DNA of 59,473 bases from Acidithiobacillus ferrianus (GCF_010378095.1 NZ_WNJL01000060.1:1-59473); one strand, 5' to 3'. Counted from the first letter of the stretch, positions 48,214 to 56,091 are shown. The notes: a model not told the origin generated them from the letters alone. Numbers and translations are program-made.

Positions 48214-48710
48214 AAATATCTCCAATTTGTGCGTGATTGAACATACAGACTAGTCGGTATGAAGCGCGTTTGCAAGTGTTGCCAATCCGGTCCTGCTCGA
48301 AGCAGCTTGACTTTGAGCACACTCTTCAACAAGCAGCCAAAGCCTGCGGCCTCACTGTTCATACCCTGCGTTATTACGAGCGCATCGGGCTGATCGGCCC
48401 TGTGCCGCGTTAGGCCAATCGGCATCGACTGTATCACGCCGAGAGCAGCCACCCAGCGAGCCCCAAGGACCAGTGCCTCGATTTCCTCTTCCGAAAACAT
48501 CAGCGGTGGAAGCATGAAGCCAGGCCGTAGAACGTAGCCCATACCGGGCTCCCCTTCTATGCTTGCGCCTTGTTCCTGTAATGTGGCGATATCTCGGTAA
48601 AGGGTGCGCAAACTGATCCCAAGCTCTTCAGCGAGATTCGCCCCGGTTACCGCGAATCGATGCCGGCGCAGAATTTGGATCAGGGCAAGGAGGCGTTGGG
48701 CGCGTGACAT
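48210..48710 (-). pseudogene. Truncated YafY/DeoR-type HTH regulator with out-of-family C-terminus
   Basis: The 166-codon frame begins with a good HTH (RAQRLLALIQILRRHRFAVT; ISLRTLYRDIATLQEQGA; GMGYVLRPGFMLPPL) and the start of the effector region EEEIEALVLGARWVA. From there on the sequence is unrelated, and it is antisense to a MerR remnant (junction near 48446). The WYL effector domain is absent. The frame still ends at a TGA overlapping the CMD start. It may act as a bare DNA-binding domain or be dead. Confidence 0.7.
48306..48446 (+). pseudogene. MerR-family regulator N-terminal remnant
   Basis: On the plus strand, LQQAAKACGLTVHTLRYYER followed by IGLIGPVPR, a TAG at 48411, then ANRHRLYHAES is the MerR-type DNA-binding domain (HTLRYYERIGLI is diagnostic). 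It has no start codon, one in-frame stop, and its dimerisation half is missing. The reading passes directly into the 3' end of the inverted YafY-type regulator, which marks a recombination or deletion junction. Confidence 0.8.
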
Positions 48711-48931
48711 ATGGAGAATTTTCCGGCAGAACAGACCAAGCCTTTAGTATATATCCTGACATTTTCTGGCAGTAGCAGCGCGCCCAGCATGTGGGGCGCC
48801 AGCTGATGAACGTTCTGGGCTGACGGTCTCGTTACCGACCTTTCCCTGCAACGCCTCCATGAGACCTTGCAGACCCTGAATGTCATCCACGAACAACTCG
48901 ATTCCCCGGTACCGAAGCAAGGAGACCGTTG

Positions 48932-49375
48932 ATGAAACCTGTCTTTCATGCCTTTGCAGGGACTACGGCGATGCTCATCATCGCCAGTTTCTGGACTTCC
49001 ACCCTGGTTTCAGAACTGTTTATGGACCATGCCGCCGTCGCCGCGGTCAAACAGGACATTTATGGCCTCTTCCTGTTAGTGTCGTGCCTTGCCGCCACCG
49101 GCGGGTCCGGTTTCGTGCTCGGCAAGTCGCGCAATGGGCGGCTCTTGGATCAGAAAAAGAAACGTATGCGCATCATCGCCGCCAACGGCTTGCTCGTGAT
49201 GATCCCATCGGCACTCTTTCTTAACGCCAAGGCTGCATCTGGCGAATTCGACGTAGCATTCTACGCTGTGCAATTAGTGGAATTAGTCGTTGGCGCGGTG
49301 CAGTTCACTCTTATGGGAATGAATTTCCGTGACGGGCTCAGGCTTGCCACTGGGCACCGTCCACCCATCGGGTGA
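48932..49375 (+). CDS. Hypothetical four-helix membrane protein
   Basis: The 147-residue protein starts at the ATG at 48932 after AAGGAGACC. Hydrophobic helices near residues 8-30, 45-65, 80-105 and 110-135 (GTTAMLIIASFWTSTLVSEL; YGLFLLVSCLAATGGSGFVL; IIAANGLLVMIPSALFL; VQLVELVVGAVQFTLMGMNF) are separated by a basic loop NGRLLDQKKKRMR. A short plus-strand frame ending at 48932 (ADGLVTDLSLQRLHETLQ) may be the remnant of an upstream partner, overlapping as TGATG. Function unknown. Confidence 0.65.
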   Translation: MKPVFHAFAGTTAMLIIASFWTSTLVSELFMDHAAVAAVKQDIYGLFLLVSCLAATGGSGFVLGKSRNGRLLDQKKKRMRIIAANGLLVMIPSALFLNAKAASGEFDVAFYAVQLVELVVGAVQFTLMGMNFRDGLRLATGHRPPIG

Positions 49376-49441
49376 CCTGAAAGCAGAACGAACTGTTGCG
49401 TAGTGTTCAGGTTGTTACGGTATGTGCTTGAAATTACATGG

Positions 49442-49873
49442 TTATGTTTCCACCCTGTCTGACCAAGGGTTGACCAGAGAAATGCCAACACCCTCAAAAT
49501 CCGGTATGTTGCGGGTGGCGAGGCGCGCCTTTGCGAGTTTGGTAATGGCGGCAATCTGCACGTCTGCTTGAGAGACGGGTCGCCCCGACAACTTCCTCTG
49601 AGCAGCGATTTCGGCAAACACTCTGGCTGCGTTACCGTCAAAAGGAAGTACCCGCCCTGCGAGGTCTTCCGCAAAGATCGCGGCAATCGCAGATTCCAGT
49701 TGTGAACGGCGGTTTCCTTCCGGCAGGATGCGCGCACCGTAAAGCATCTCCGCCTGCGTGATACTGGTGGTATAGAGGCTTTCCAGTGGTTGGCTGGCAA
49801 TCCAGGACATCACTTGTTCCGATGGAGAAGGCCGAAGCAATTCGGAAACGACATTGGTATCCAGGATGATCAT
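49442..49873 (-). CDS. FitB/VapC-type PIN-domain toxin
   Basis: The 143-residue PIN ribonuclease has acidic site residues in ILDTNVVSELL, ITQAEMLYG, VSQADVQIAAI and the late ARLATRNIPDF. The LDTNVVSE/ ARLATRNIPDFEG pattern fits the FitB subgroup. It would cut RNA when the antitoxin is degraded. Its start overlaps the antitoxin stop (ATGA). Both are transcribed from the promoter at 50145-50173. Confidence 0.9.
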   Translation of the reverse strand: MIILDTNVVSELLRPSPSEQVMSWIASQPLESLYTTSITQAEMLYGARILPEGNRRSQLESAIAAIFAEDLAGRVLPFDGNAARVFAEIAAQRKLSGRPVSQADVQIAAITKLAKARLATRNIPDFEGVGISLVNPWSDRVET

Positions 49874-50115
49874 TGGAAGTCGGGAGGTTCTCGTAGAGGA
49901 TCTCTGGAAACGGCGGGTAATTCCACGCCGCCGAAAGGCGCCACCCGCGCGCGAATCCGTTGCGCTAGGTTGTCATTCTTCTGATCTTGCGATTGCAAAG
50001 CCGTCCGCAGAATGACTCGCGCCTCTTCTTCCATCGATCGCCCGTGGGTCGCTGCACGGATACGGAGACTGGCTTTGACGGATTCATCCAGATTACGAAT
50101 GGTGATGACGGCCAT
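49870..50115 (-). CDS. FitA-type ribbon-helix-helix antitoxin
   Basis: The 81-residue protein has an N-terminal RHH domain (VITIRNLDESVKASLRIRAA; HGRSMEEEARVILRTAL) followed by a C-terminal toxin-binding tail (RVAPFGGVELPAVSRDP). FitA-type antitoxins bind FitB and repress the operon. Upstream palindromes are consistent with autoregulation. Confidence 0.9.
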   Translation of the reverse strand: MAVITIRNLDESVKASLRIRAATHGRSMEEEARVILRTALQSQDQKNDNLAQRIRARVAPFGGVELPAVSRDPLREPPDFQ

Positions 50116-50144
50116 GGCAATTCTCGCTTCTCACATTAAAACTT

Positions 50145-50189
50145 AGTATAAGCACTGCAGTCATTGCAGACAACTATAACGTTCGTTAT
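50145..50189 (-). promoter_or_regulatory. Promoter and operators of the FitAB-type pair
   Basis: On the minus strand, -35 TTGTCT (50168-50173) and -10 TATACT (50145-50150) are separated by exactly 17 bases. Between them lies the inverted repeat CTGCA-ATGAC-TGCAG, and just upstream is ATAACG-AA-CGTTAT (50176-50189). Both could be bound by the antitoxin. Confidence 0.65.
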
Positions 50190-50237
50190 GGAACAGGCCT
50201 GCTCTAGTCCTCTCTAGCGATCAAGCCCGAATGGCAT

Positions 50238-51446
50238 TCACCTTCTGAGGAATCGCATCATTTGTACCTCGCCCGCATAATCTGCGTCCATTCGAACAGC
50301 CTCTGGCTCCAGTGCGAAATCCACAAAGCCCAACGATCGATACAGAGCCCGCGCCCGCTGGTTTCGCTCCAGAACGGTCAGATGAATGTACCGTAAATCA
50401 TCGATGCCCTGTGCCCGAGAGAGTACCTCTTGTAACAGCGACTTACCGACGCCACGGCCAGCCACCTCCGGCGCAACGAACATGCGAAAAAGTAGCGCCT
50501 TATGCCGCAACTTCACACCACGATCCCGCTCCAGACTGATGATCCCGACCAGTGCATTTTTCTCGAAAGCACCCAAGGTAAAGCTGTCTTCCGCTCCTCG
50601 CGTGGGGATACCCGCGGGGACATCGTCTCCTGCAGCTATGCGGAAATACTGTGCATGTTGTTGCAAGGCATCCCGCCAAAGTGAACGGTAAGCGGGATCG
50701 TCATCCTGCCGCAATTCCCGAACGAGAGGGGTGCGCAGATCATGCCGTTGGCTCTTATCACACAGGCTAGGCGGGATTTTCCGCCACGCACCCATCATCC
50801 GCTCACGTTCGGCGCGCAATGTTTCGGTACGGCGCCGGACGACCTCCACGATATCCTTGGGGGCATCCTCCGGCCTGCCGGCCTGGAAAGGCGGCTCCGG
50901 CGCGTATTCCAGGGCAAGCTGAATTTCTTCCGCTGCGGCTTGGCCGCGCAGCGCTGTGACCAGCACGAGACCAAAGTCTATCCCGGCAGTAACACCGCCA
51001 CCGGTGATCAGATTGCCGTCCCGAACCACACGCTCCTTGACGGGTATGGCGCCAAATTCGGCGAGGAGATCATGATAACGCCAATGCGTCGTCGCGCGCC
51101 GCCCGGCGAGTAATCCTGCAGCGCCGAGTAGCAGGGCGCCGGTACAGACAGAGGTGACAAACTGCGCCGCCGACCCTTGGCGCCGCACCCATCCCCGTAC
51201 TTCTTCATCGCATAGCAAGGGGTTGATGCCGACGCCACCGGGAATGCAAAGCACATCCACCAGCGGCCCCTCACCCAGTGTCGTCGTCGGATAAAAGTGC
51301 ATCCCCGCCGAACAGGCCACCGGCTCCCGGGTTTTCCAGAAAAGATGGATATCGCCATCCGACAGAGCAGAAAAAATCTCATAAGGGCCCGCCAGATCCA
51401 GCAGTTGAATACCCGGGAACACCAGAAAACCCACGGTAATCGTCAT
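50238..51446 (-). CDS. Isonitrile hydratase (DJ-1/PfpI) fused to a GNAT acetyltransferase
   Basis: The 402-residue protein has an N-terminal DJ-1/PfpI domain (about 1-228) like isocyanide hydratase InhA: Asp17 in LLDLAG and the nucleophile Cys101 in SVCTGALLLG fall at the residue numbers recalled for the Pseudomonas enzyme, followed by GRRATTHWRY. After a basic linker (RTETLRAERERMMGAWRK) comes a GNAT domain (about 245-400) with the acetyl-CoA loop RGVGKSLLQE and ARALYRSLGF. The hydratase converts isonitriles to N-formamides; the acetyltransferase target is unknown. The start overlaps the paiB stop (ATGA). Confidence 0.87.
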   Translation of the reverse strand: MTITVGFLVFPGIQLLDLAGPYEIFSALSDGDIHLFWKTREPVACSAGMHFYPTTTLGEGPLVDVLCIPGGVGINPLLCDEEVRGWVRRQGSAAQFVTSVCTGALLLGAAGLLAGRRATTHWRYHDLLAEFGAIPVKERVVRDGNLITGGGVTAGIDFGLVLVTALRGQAAAEEIQLALEYAPEPPFQAGRPEDAPKDIVEVVRRRTETLRAERERMMGAWRKIPPSLCDKSQRHDLRTPLVRELRQDDDPAYRSLWRDALQQHAQYFRIAAGDDVPAGIPTRGAEDSFTLGAFEKNALVGIISLERDRGVKLRHKALLFRMFVAPEVAGRGVGKSLLQEVLSRAQGIDDLRYIHLTVLERNQRARALYRSLGFVDFALEPEAVRMDADYAGEVQMMRFLRR

Positions 51447-52102
51447 TCGGAATGGTCCTCTTTGCCCTTTCTTCGGGTGGCCAGAACGTATTCGGCCATG
51501 GTCTCGGAGTCAGGCCGGTTTTGCTGCTCCAGGTGCGCGATGACGCTGTCACGGTTGCCAAGCGGCTGGTTCTGGCTGACCTTCCACTTGCCCATCCAGC
51601 GGGAGATGGGGATTTCTATGCCCACCACCTGCCGGATGAGCCGCTCCGTAAAGTCCTGGGGCGCATCATCCACCTGCCAGGGCAGGGTAAAGCCACTCTC
51701 CTGCTGCGCGGTCAAGGCGACCATCTGTTGCCGTACCCAATCGGGATCGTCTCTGACCTGCAACGGCCCGTAAGCATGGACGACGGCATAGTTCCACGTA
51801 GGCACCACCTTGCCGGTTTCTGCCTTGGTCGCATACCAGGAGGGGCTGATGTAGTGTTGCGGCCCCTGAAAGATGACCAGCACCTCGTCGTCCGGGGGCG
51901 CCTCTCGCCACAGGGGATTGGCGCGTGCCACATGTCCCTGCAGCACCGGTTGCGGTCCTTCGCCGGGTGCGAGATACAAGGGAATAGGATTCGCCTCCAG
52001 ACCATTAGCACCCATACTGACCAGTGTCGCGAGGGGATAACGCTGAATCAATGCCCGCAGGATTTCCGGGCGGGTCTCTGCAAACGGCTCAGGGCAGTAC
52101 AT
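51443..52102 (-). CDS. PaiB-like FMN-binding regulator
   Basis: The 219-residue FMN-binding split-barrel protein has PLATLVSMGANGLEANPIPL, the flavin segment HVARANPLWRE and ISPSWYATKAETGKVVPTWNY, the PaiB signature. The C-terminal part reads GKWKVSQNQPLGNRDSV. Although called a negative transcriptional regulator in Bacillus, the fold suggests a flavin enzyme. It precedes and is coupled to the hydratase-GNAT fusion, so the two may share one detoxification or sensing task. Confidence 0.88.
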   Translation of the reverse strand: MYCPEPFAETRPEILRALIQRYPLATLVSMGANGLEANPIPLYLAPGEGPQPVLQGHVARANPLWREAPPDDEVLVIFQGPQHYISPSWYATKAETGKVVPTWNYAVVHAYGPLQVRDDPDWVRQQMVALTAQQESGFTLPWQVDDAPQDFTERLIRQVVGIEIPISRWMGKWKVSQNQPLGNRDSVIAHLEQQNRPDSETMAEYVLATRRKGKEDHSE

Positions 52103-52176
52103 GGTTGGTCTCCGCGCTATGTATGTTCATTCCCGTAGTCTCGCTGACCCGCAAATCAGTAGCGGGCGGACAGGCG

Positions 52177-52647
52177 TCAATGGGATGGCTCCGAATGCAT
52201 CGATCCATCCCTGGCTTCACCTTCCGCCCGATCCTTAAGAGCCGCATTCATCGCCACAAAACCCGCTTTTGTCGCCGCTTCCATACTGGATATGAACACG
52301 CCCACCAAAATGCCTGAGAATCGCTCTCCATGGGTGAACCGCGTGTACCCATTGCTGAGCGCGGTGAGCTGAAAGTAGTGCTGTCCATCGAATAAGCCCG
52401 GAAATCCCAAGCGGCCCAGCCAGCGCAGTTCTTGTTGATCTGCTGCCTTCAGTACCCTCGGCCGGAAGGTCATGGCCCGGCGTTCCTCGGGTTGAATGGT
52501 CGCACGCAACTTCTCTCCCGGTTTCGCTACCCCGGAAAGCGAGCGAATGAAGGGATTCCATTGCGGATAGGCGGGGAAATCCATGAGGATGGACCACACA
52601 CGCTCCGGTGATGCCGCAATATCGATCTCTGTCACGATCTGGTGCAT
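52177..52647 (-). CDS. SRPBCC (START-like) domain protein
   Basis: The 156-residue protein begins TEIDIAASPERVWSILMDF and PAYPQWNPFIRS, the classic polyketide-cyclase/AHSA1-like helix-grip fold opening, and contains ERFSGILVGVFISSME in the long C-terminal helix. It would bind a hydrophobic ligand in the cytosol. It lies 74 bases upstream of paiB (same strand) and 48 bases after the SDR gene, so these four genes may be one operon. Confidence 0.8.
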   Translation of the reverse strand: MHQIVTEIDIAASPERVWSILMDFPAYPQWNPFIRSLSGVAKPGEKLRATIQPEERRAMTFRPRVLKAADQQELRWLGRLGFPGLFDGQHYFQLTALSNGYTRFTHGERFSGILVGVFISSMEAATKAGFVAMNAALKDRAEGEARDGSMHSEPSH

Positions 52648-52695
52648 GGCTATCCTTCATCGTTGTGAAAAATCCCATTTATTCGCCGCGATGGC

Positions 52696-53439
52696 TTAAA
52701 GCAGGTTCATCCCGCCATCCACCACAATCACCTCTCCCGTCAGATAAGCCGAGTCCGTCAGCAGCAGAGCGACATCCGCGATATCCTTCGGACTCGCACT
52801 CCGGCGCATGGGGGCCTCACGTATCCACTGCTCACGAATGACTGCCCAATCTTCGGTCAGCGGCGTATCCACCAGCCCCGGGGCGATAGCGTTCACCCGG
52901 ATATCGGGTCCCAGGGTTTTGGCGAGCAGGCGTGTGACATGAATCAATGCGGCCTTGCTGGCAGCATAAGGTATGGAAGCCCCCTTGGGTCGCACGCCGG
53001 CATGAGAGCTGATATTTAATACCGACGCCGGGTGTTCGGCCGTCGATGCCGCCCGCAGATAGGGTTCGCTCAGCGCGACGAGTTGCCAGGGCGCCACCAC
53101 ATGGAGTTCGTAGAGGCGGTGCCAGAGGTTCGGTGTCGCGGCCTGTAAATCATCATGCGGAATCATGCTGGACTCACCCGCATTATTGACCAGCACGTCG
53201 AGCCGACCATAGTGCGCATACACCCGATTGATCAGATCCCTACGCGCATCTTCATTTAGCAGATCTGCCTGAAAATAGTGGGCGCCCGCCAGCGTTGCCG
53301 CCGCTTGCAGGCCCGCAGCGGAGGAAGCGCGGGAATGCAGGGCCACCCAATATCCCGCCTGCGTCAAACGCTGCGCGATAGCCAGACCAATGCCGGAGGT
53401 GGCGCCGGTAACCAGTGCGACGCGCGAATTACCGGTCAT
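52696..53439 (-). CDS. Short-chain dehydrogenase/reductase
   Basis: The 247-residue classical SDR has cofactor motif TGATSGIG, NNAG, catalytic Ser region LNISSHAG and YAASK, and a C-terminal GEVIVVDGGMNLL. The R-rich cofactor loop HSRASSAAG suggests NADPH preference. Sequence style (GLDVLVNNAGESSM-type, DTPLTED) is close to pteridine reductases such as FolM, but substrate cannot be read. Start codon overlaps a truncated VOC gene by 11 bases. Confidence 0.8.
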   Translation of the reverse strand: MTGNSRVALVTGATSGIGLAIAQRLTQAGYWVALHSRASSAAGLQAAATLAGAHYFQADLLNEDARRDLINRVYAHYGRLDVLVNNAGESSMIPHDDLQAATPNLWHRLYELHVVAPWQLVALSEPYLRAASTAEHPASVLNISSHAGVRPKGASIPYAASKAALIHVTRLLAKTLGPDIRVNAIAPGLVDTPLTEDWAVIREQWIREAPMRRSASPKDIADVALLLTDSAYLTGEVIVVDGGMNLL

Positions 53440-53668
53440 GACCGTTGTATCGTCTGATCATACGTGGCCACCTCCAGCAACTGGCCGCATGCGGAGCGAT
53501 GGGACACTCTGCCGGATGCAGGTTGATTTTTTGCTGCCCAAAGGCCAATGCCTTCCGCTGGTCACCAAAGGTAATTTCCTGCATGCCCAATACCCGTGAA
53601 TAGAAGGCGATCGTAGCAGATATATCCGCCACGGTCAGGACGATATGATCCAGGTGGTCTATGCGCAT
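53429..53668 (-). pseudogene. Truncated VOC/glyoxalase-type protein
   Basis: The first about 60 residues (MRIDHLDHIVLTVADISATI; FYSRVLGM; ALAFGQQKINLHPAE) match the N-terminal half of a VOC-fold protein, which normally has about 125 residues, with metal His residues in DHLDH and INLH. After that the frame reads WRWPRMIRRYNG and stops inside the SDR start. The second beta-alpha-beta half with the remaining metal ligand is missing. It is likely dead, or only forms part of a domain. Confidence 0.7.
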
Positions 53669-53733
53669 GGTGTGGTCTCAGAAAGTGTTCGTGGAGTGGG
53701 ACGGGGCCAAGGGCGATAAGCCACAGATGGGCC

Positions 53734-53779
53734 TAGACTGTAGTTTACAAAATGTACTATGATTAATAAAAATGTAAAC
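53734..53779 (+). promoter_or_regulatory. Promoter and operator candidate of the XRE-ImmA/PIN module
   Basis: A -10 box TATGAT (53758-53763) with a weak -35 TAGACT (53734-53739) overlaps the arms GTTTACA (53743-53749) and TGTAAAC (53773-53779), plus a nearer TACA-AAA-TGTA palindrome. The XRE domain of the downstream protein is the likely ligand. Confidence 0.5.
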
Positions 53780-53796
53780 CCTCAAAGGGGGCCGCC

Positions 53797-54864
53797 ATGA
53801 TTGGTCACCGGTTGTACCGAGCCCGAAAAGCGGCAGGTTTGTCGCTGCGCGACCTAGGGGCACAGGTGGGGCTCACGCATGCCGCCATTAAGAAGTACGA
53901 AGATGGGCAGGCAACTCCTCCGTCCACAACCCTACTGAAGCTTGCTCGTGCACTCAACGTGCGCACGGAATATTTTTTCCGTCCGGAGACGGTGGCGCTC
54001 GACCGAATCGAGTACCGCAAGCGTAGCACCCTGCCCAAGAAGCGACTTGAAGCGATAGAGCACGAGGTGGTTGATCAAATTGAGCGGCGGATTGAGCTTG
54101 AAAACCTCTTCCCGTCGCCACCGGTCATTCCTTTTGCGCCCGTTACAGGGTTGCCGATATCGATTAGCGATCTTGCCCAAATCGAAGATGCTGCCGAATC
54201 GGTTCGTAAGGCATGGGATCTTGGCTATGACCCGATTCCTGATCTTATCGATGTGTTGGAAACGCACGGCATTCGTGTATTCATGATCGACGCCAATGCC
54301 GATCCCAAGTTCGATGGTCTAGCCGCTTCAGTCAATCAGATGCCGATCATTGTCGTTGGCAGCAACTGGCCTGGCGACCGTCAGCGCTTCACGCTGGCCC
54401 ATGAATTAGGGCACCTAATGCTTGGCGATCGACTAGCCGATGGCATTAATGAAGAAATCGCATGCAACCGATTCGCTGGGGCTTTTCTCATTCCACGTCA
54501 ATCTGTAACACAAGAACTTGGGGTCCGTCGCAACTATATCGAGCCCAAAGAGTTAGCCCTGATCAAGGAAGAGTTCGGTCTGAGCATGGCCGGCATCCTT
54601 TACCGTGCTCGAGATTTGGGAATTGTTTCTCCGGCATGGCGTGATGATCAGGCGAAGCTATTTCGCATCAAGGGCTGGCACCTAACGGAGCCAGGAAAAC
54701 CCTACCCACCGGAGAAAGCACATATCTTCGAGCAACTGATTTTTCACGCGCTCGGCGAAGACTACATCGGAGAATCAAAGGCAGCTGAGTTGATGAAAAT
54801 GTCGCTCACAACCTTCCAGACAGTTCGATCTCTGGAGGGCAGCGATGCTGCTACTCATCAGTGA
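53797..54864 (+). CDS. XRE-family regulator with ImmA/IrrE metallopeptidase domain
   Basis: The 355-residue protein opens with a Cro/CI helix-turn-helix (LYRARKAAGLSLRDLGAQVG; THAAIKKYEDG) and continues, after a linker, with the ImmA/IrrE peptidase core FTLAHELGHLMLGD (HExxH zinc site) and EEIACNRFAGAFLIP. Such proteins repress mobile-element or toxin genes and relieve it by proteolysis. GGGGGCCGCC precedes the ATG. The next ORF, a PIN protein, overlaps its last 20 bases, so the pair is probably a toxin-antitoxin operon. Confidence 0.88.
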   Translation: MIGHRLYRARKAAGLSLRDLGAQVGLTHAAIKKYEDGQATPPSTTLLKLARALNVRTEYFFRPETVALDRIEYRKRSTLPKKRLEAIEHEVVDQIERRIELENLFPSPPVIPFAPVTGLPISISDLAQIEDAAESVRKAWDLGYDPIPDLIDVLETHGIRVFMIDANADPKFDGLAASVNQMPIIVVGSNWPGDRQRFTLAHELGHLMLGDRLADGINEEIACNRFAGAFLIPRQSVTQELGVRRNYIEPKELALIKEEFGLSMAGILYRARDLGIVSPAWRDDQAKLFRIKGWHLTEPGKPYPPEKAHIFEQLIFHALGEDYIGESKAAELMKMSLTTFQTVRSLEGSDAATHQ

Positions 54865-55165
54865 TGCGAACATTCTGATTGATATAGAGATTGGCGGGCT
54901 CGTCGCGCCAATGTTTAGTCTCGAATATCAATTTGCAGTGCCCGACATCCTCTTTTATGAGGAGTTGGAGGAGCAACACGCTCATCTGATCGACATGGGT
55001 CTCCAACCAAAAGACCTCGACGAGGCAATGGTGGCTCGCGTTAGCGAACTGGTGACTCAGTATCCACGGCCTGGCCGTAATGATTTGTTTGCTCTGGTGC
55101 TGGCAGCAAAAGAGGAGTGCCCACTGCTTACGGGAGATAGAGACTTAGAACTTATCCGTAAATAA
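54845..55165 (+). CDS. PIN-domain toxin truncated by IS insertion
   Basis: The 106 codons have PIN-type acidic motifs: ISDANILIDIE at the start, YEELEEQHAH, RNDLFALVLA and LLTGDRDL. The natural frame is broken at about 55145: the last residues ELIRK and the stop are encoded by the IS element's terminal repeat. PIN proteins usually continue another 30-50 residues, so the active site is nearly complete but the tail is lost. It overlaps the XRE-ImmA gene by 20 bases. Confidence 0.72.
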   Translation: MLLLISDANILIDIEIGGLVAPMFSLEYQFAVPDILFYEELEEQHAHLIDMGLQPKDLDEAMVARVSELVTQYPRPGRNDLFALVLAAKEECPLLTGDRDLELIRK

Positions 55166-55556
55166 TGTTGATATCGAGCGGCACTTTTCTAAACGCAATG
55201 ATGGCGGCGGCCAGATGATTGAGGGCCAGGAAACTTCGTTCGAGCTTCTCGTAGCGCACCAGCAGCTTGCGGAAGCGATTGAACCAACTGTGCGCGACCT
55301 CGACGATCCATCTCCTGGCGCGCTTGTGGGGGAGAAGTCGGATCTCGGTGACTTCTTGGCCGCGGCTTTTGACATGGGGAATATATCCGTGGGCTTCGAT
55401 GGTCTGCAATGCCGAGGCACCGGTGTAACCTGCATCGGCACACAGGTGTTTGTGGCGGCGCTGAGGCGGTGTCGGCCGCTTGACCCTGATCGCATCAAGC
55501 ACCGCTTCCAGTTGCGAGACGTCATGCCGGTTGGCCCCGGTCACGATGAGCGACAA
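55152..55556 (-). CDS. IS5-family transposase, C-terminal frame (orfB)
   Basis: The frame reads SLIVTGANRHDVSQLEAVLD, LCADAGYTG (second catalytic Asp), RARRWIVEVAHSWFNRFRK (catalytic Glu) and LALNHLAAAIIAFRKV, ending inside the IS left end. It has no start of its own beyond an internal Met-like codon. Together with orfA it makes a full DDE transposase if the A-run at about 55600-55606 is read with one base fewer (six A give KNGSKRHLLVDGRG). Confidence 0.82.
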   Translation of the reverse strand: MSLIVTGANRHDVSQLEAVLDAIRVKRPTPPQRRHKHLCADAGYTGASALQTIEAHGYIPHVKSRGQEVTEIRLLPHKRARRWIVEVAHSWFNRFRKLLVRYEKLERSFLALNHLAAAIIAFRKVPLDINIIYG

Positions 55557-56019
55557 CGGGACGCCACGCCCGTCGACCAGCAGGTGACGCTTGCTGCCAT
55601 TTTTTTCCCCGATCCGTCGGGTTCGGACCCGTGGCTTCCTGCGCCAGCGGGGCTTTCATCATCGCCCCATCGACGCTCTGCCAGCGCCAGGCAATGCCTT
55701 CCAGATCGTCGTATTCGGCCAAGCCCGCCTGCCACAGCGCCAGGAAGAATCCGCCGCGCTCCCACTCCAGAAACCGCTTGTGAACCGCGCTCGCGCTGCC
55801 GAAGCGTTCGCGCGGCAGGGCCTTCCACTGACATCCCGTGCGCAGTACATACACGATCGCTTCGAATACCAACCTCGAATCCTTCGGCTTGCGCCCGCCG
55901 CCGGGCTTGCGCACATACTCGCGCTGCACCGGCCGTGGCGCTCGCTGCGGAATCAGCGGAGCCACGCGTTTCCAGAACTCCTCGGAGACTTCCCATGCAT
56001 CAACCCGTGCTTTCCCCAT
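55522..56019 (-). CDS. IS5-family transposase, N-terminal frame (orfA)
   Basis: The 165 codons begin MGKARVDAWEVSEEFWKRVA after a GGGAGGGCGAG site. DUF4096 helix-turn-helix region is followed by RTGCQWKALPRERFG, WQSVDGAMMKAPLA (first catalytic Asp) and NPTDRGKKW, where the family should read on into the C-terminal half. Here the frame ends in GRRAWRPVVAHRD. The cause is a run of seven A at the join. Confidence 0.85.
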   Translation of the reverse strand: MGKARVDAWEVSEEFWKRVAPLIPQRAPRPVQREYVRKPGGGRKPKDSRLVFEAIVYVLRTGCQWKALPRERFGSASAVHKRFLEWERGGFFLALWQAGLAEYDDLEGIAWRWQSVDGAMMKAPLAQEATGPNPTDRGKKWQQASPAGRRAWRPVVAHRDRGQPA

Positions 56020-56091
56020 CTCGCCCTCCCGTCATGTCACGCGCGCTTGCGCACGGGAGTAAAGAATACATGATTATTTAAGGATAAGCTC

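Larger units (their letters stand above)
55148..56091 (-). mobile_element. IS5-family insertion sequence (about 944 bp)
   Basis: The imperfect terminal repeats match left GA-A-CTTATCC-G-TAAATAAT against right (reverse complement) GA-G-CTTATCC-T-TAAATAAT (55148-55166 and 56073-56091). A TA occurs on each flank (55146-55147 and 56092-56093), a possible two-base target duplication. It carries a transposase in two overlapping frames on the minus strand. It interrupts the PIN toxin gene. Confidence 0.85.

Noticed and set aside
48680..48949. Minus-strand frame resembling a VOC end (IELFVDDIQGLQ)
   Set aside because: A plus-strand frame of equal quality covers the same bases; without a search neither can be preferred.
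55215..56081. 288-codon plus-strand ORF across the IS element
   Set aside because: It is antisense to the DDE transposase, whose catalytic motifs are clear on the minus strand.
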